Positions 62,501-64,000 of a stretch of 64,000 nt of DNA are shown here, piece by piece. Every line of letters begins with the position of its first letter. Position 1 is the stretch's first letter. The position numbers and the translations under genes were made by a program. The stretch is taken from NCBI GenBank assembly GCA_964057225.1, contig OZ059899.1, positions 15,880,501 through 15,944,500 of the forward strand, in the 5' to 3' direction. The notes under the pieces were generated by a model that was given only the letters and a program-made list of their open reading frames with translations, searched no databases and was not told the DNA's origin. The stretch comes from Auanema rhodensis. Lineage: Eukaryota > Nematoda > Chromadorea > Rhabditida > Rhabditidae.

Positions 62501-64000
62501 TCAGGCTGTAGTCACGTTGTGTCCGGTGAATGTTCGCTTTGCTCCAAGACCATTATCCAAAATCAAATGAAAATACTTTGAGGTGGGGTATTCAGATGTG
62601 TAGATTCTGAATCTCTTAGTGAAATTTGGCTAGGACTTCTCTTGTTTCCGGAAAAACGGTTTATATCGACCCCATCCACAAGATTTGTTCACAAAAAAGT
62701 TCAGGCTGTAGTCACGTTGTGTCCGGTGAATGTTCGCTTTGCTCCAAGACCATCATCGAAAATCAAACAAAACCACTTTGAGGTGGGGTATTTAGTTGTG
62801 TAGATTCTGAATCTCTTAGTGAAATTTGGCTAGGACTTCTCCTGTTTCCGGAAAAACTGTTTATATCGACGCCATCCACAAGATTTGTTCACAAAAAAGT
62901 TCAGGCTGTAGTCACGTTGTGTCCGGTGAATGTTCGCTTTGCTCCAACATCATCATAGAAAATCAAATAAAAACATTCTGAGGTGGGGTATTCAGATGTG
63001 TAGATTCTCAATCTCTTAGTGAAATTTGGCTAGGACTTCTCCTGTTTACGGAAAAACGGTTTATATCGACGCCATCCACAAGATTTGTTCACAAAAAAGT
63101 TCAGGCTGTAGTCACGTTGTGTCCGGTGAATGTTCGCTTTGCTCCAACATCATCATAGAAAATCAAACAAAAACATTCTGAGGTGGGGTATTCAGATGTG
63201 TAGATTCTCAATCTCTTAGTGAAATTTGGCTAGGACTTCTCCTGTTTACGGAAAAACGGTTTATATCGACGCCATCCACAAGATTTGTTCACAAAAAAGT
63301 TCAGGCTGTAGTCACGTTGTGTCCGGTGAATGTTCGCTTTGCTCCAACATCATCATAGAAAATCAAATAAAAACATTCTGAGGTGGGGTATTCAGATGTG
63401 TAGATTCTCAATCTCTTAGTGAAATTTGGCTAGGACTTCTCTTGTTTCCGGAAAAACGGTTTATATCGACGCCATCCACAAGATTTGTTCACAAAAAAGT
63501 TCAGGCTGTAGTCACGTTGTGTCCGGTGAATGTTCGCTTTGCTCCAAGACCATTATCCAAAATCAAATGAAAATACTTTGAGGTGGGGTATTCAGATGTG
63601 TAGATTCTGAATCTCTTAGTGAAATTTGGCTAGGACTTCTCCTGTTTCCGGAAAAACGGTTTATATCGACGCCATCCACAAGATTTGTTCACAAAAAAGT
63701 TCAGGCTGTAGTCACGTTGTGTCCGGTGAATGTTCGCTTTGCTCCAAGACCATTATCCAAAATCAAATGAAAATACTTTGAGGTGGGGTATTCAGATGTG
63801 TAGATTCTGAATCTCTTAGTGAAATTTGGCTAGGACTTCTCCTGTTTCCGGAAAAACGGTTTATATCGACGCCATCCACAAGATTTGTTCACAAAAAAGT
63901 TCAGGCTGTAGTCACGTTGTGTCCGGTGAATGTTCGCTTTGCTCCAAGACCATTATCCAAAATCAAATGAAAATACTTTGAGGTGGGGTATTCAGATGTG
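47513..64000. repeat. 200-bp satellite array, right part, open at edge
   Basis: 82 complete monomers starting at 47519, 47719 and so on to 63719, and a partial one from 63919 to the window end. The step is again exactly 200. Monomer variants recur in ordered blocks: 47519-48918 repeats 39066-40465, 49319-50918 repeats 38466-40065, and a four-monomer unit is repeated at 54119-54918 and 54919-55718. The array shows no other insertion and no gene. It continues past the window. Confidence 0.98.

Noticed and set aside
34266-64000. CRISPR-like or coding tandem repeat
   Set aside because: The full 200 bases repeat without unique spacers, in a eukaryotic genome, and no frame stays open through a monomer.
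34266-64000. CENP-B-box-like TTCCGGAAAAACGGT in each monomer
   Set aside because: It shares the TTC, A and CGG positions of the mammalian box but misses two required bases, and many monomers carry TTTACGG there. Nematodes are holocentric and not known to use this box.
1-64000. tRNA, rRNA or spliced-leader RNA genes
   Set aside because: I looked for tRNA B-box and CCA-proximal patterns, rRNA and leader-gene sequence and saw none; the only tRNA-like match is the 11-base primer site of the retrotransposon. A covariance-model scan would be needed to exclude small RNAs.

Overview
This is nuclear DNA of a nematode, judged from gene structure and protein content. The genes are cut into many short exons, mostly 60-250 bases, by introns of about 45-60 bases ending in T-rich TTTCAG-type acceptors. 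Several start codons sit just behind such an acceptor with no exon upstream, the mark of spliced-leader trans-splicing. The proteins resemble Caenorhabditis nhl-1, srp-9, klp-19, polq-1, ceh-10 and rev-3. The species cannot be named from the sequence. The DNA is AT-rich.

Layout. (1) 1-6622, minus strand: an NHL-1/TRIM-type RING and B-box ubiquitin ligase gene that runs off the left edge, and a complete SRP9 gene. (2) 6623-7226: a compact divergent promoter region. (3) 7227-30151, plus strand: three long genes in a row, chromokinesin klp-19, DNA polymerase theta polq-1 and DNA polymerase zeta catalytic subunit rev-3. The polq-1 to rev-3 gap is 139 bases and looks like an operon junction; klp-19 to polq-1 is 326 bases. 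The paired-class homeobox gene ceh-10 (VSX/CHX10 type) lies whole, in antisense, inside a 3.77-kb intron of polq-1. (4) 31612-33404, plus strand: an unnamed gene with C2H2 and tandem Nab2/ZC3H14-like CX5CX4CX3H zinc fingers. (5) 34266 to the right edge: a satellite array with a monomer of exactly 200 bp, about 115 complete monomers, still running at the window end. (6) 40860-47507, inside the array: an intact minus-strand BEL/Pao LTR retrotransposon of 6,648 bp with identical 231-bp LTRs, a GTAGT target duplication, a tRNA-Gly-like primer site and separate gag and pol frames.

How the parts fit. polq-1 (end joining of double-strand breaks) and rev-3 (translesion synthesis) are both mutagenic repair polymerases, and here they seem to be made from one precursor RNA, possibly headed by the mitotic chromokinesin gene. 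The satellite starts 861 bases after the last gene, so a gene-dense region changes abruptly to tandem-repeat DNA. Removing the retrotransposon and one GTAGT restores the 200-bp register exactly, so it is a clean, recent insertion into an existing array. Exon coordinates below were worked out by hand from splice sites and reading phase and agree in phase throughout; a few alternatives are noted.
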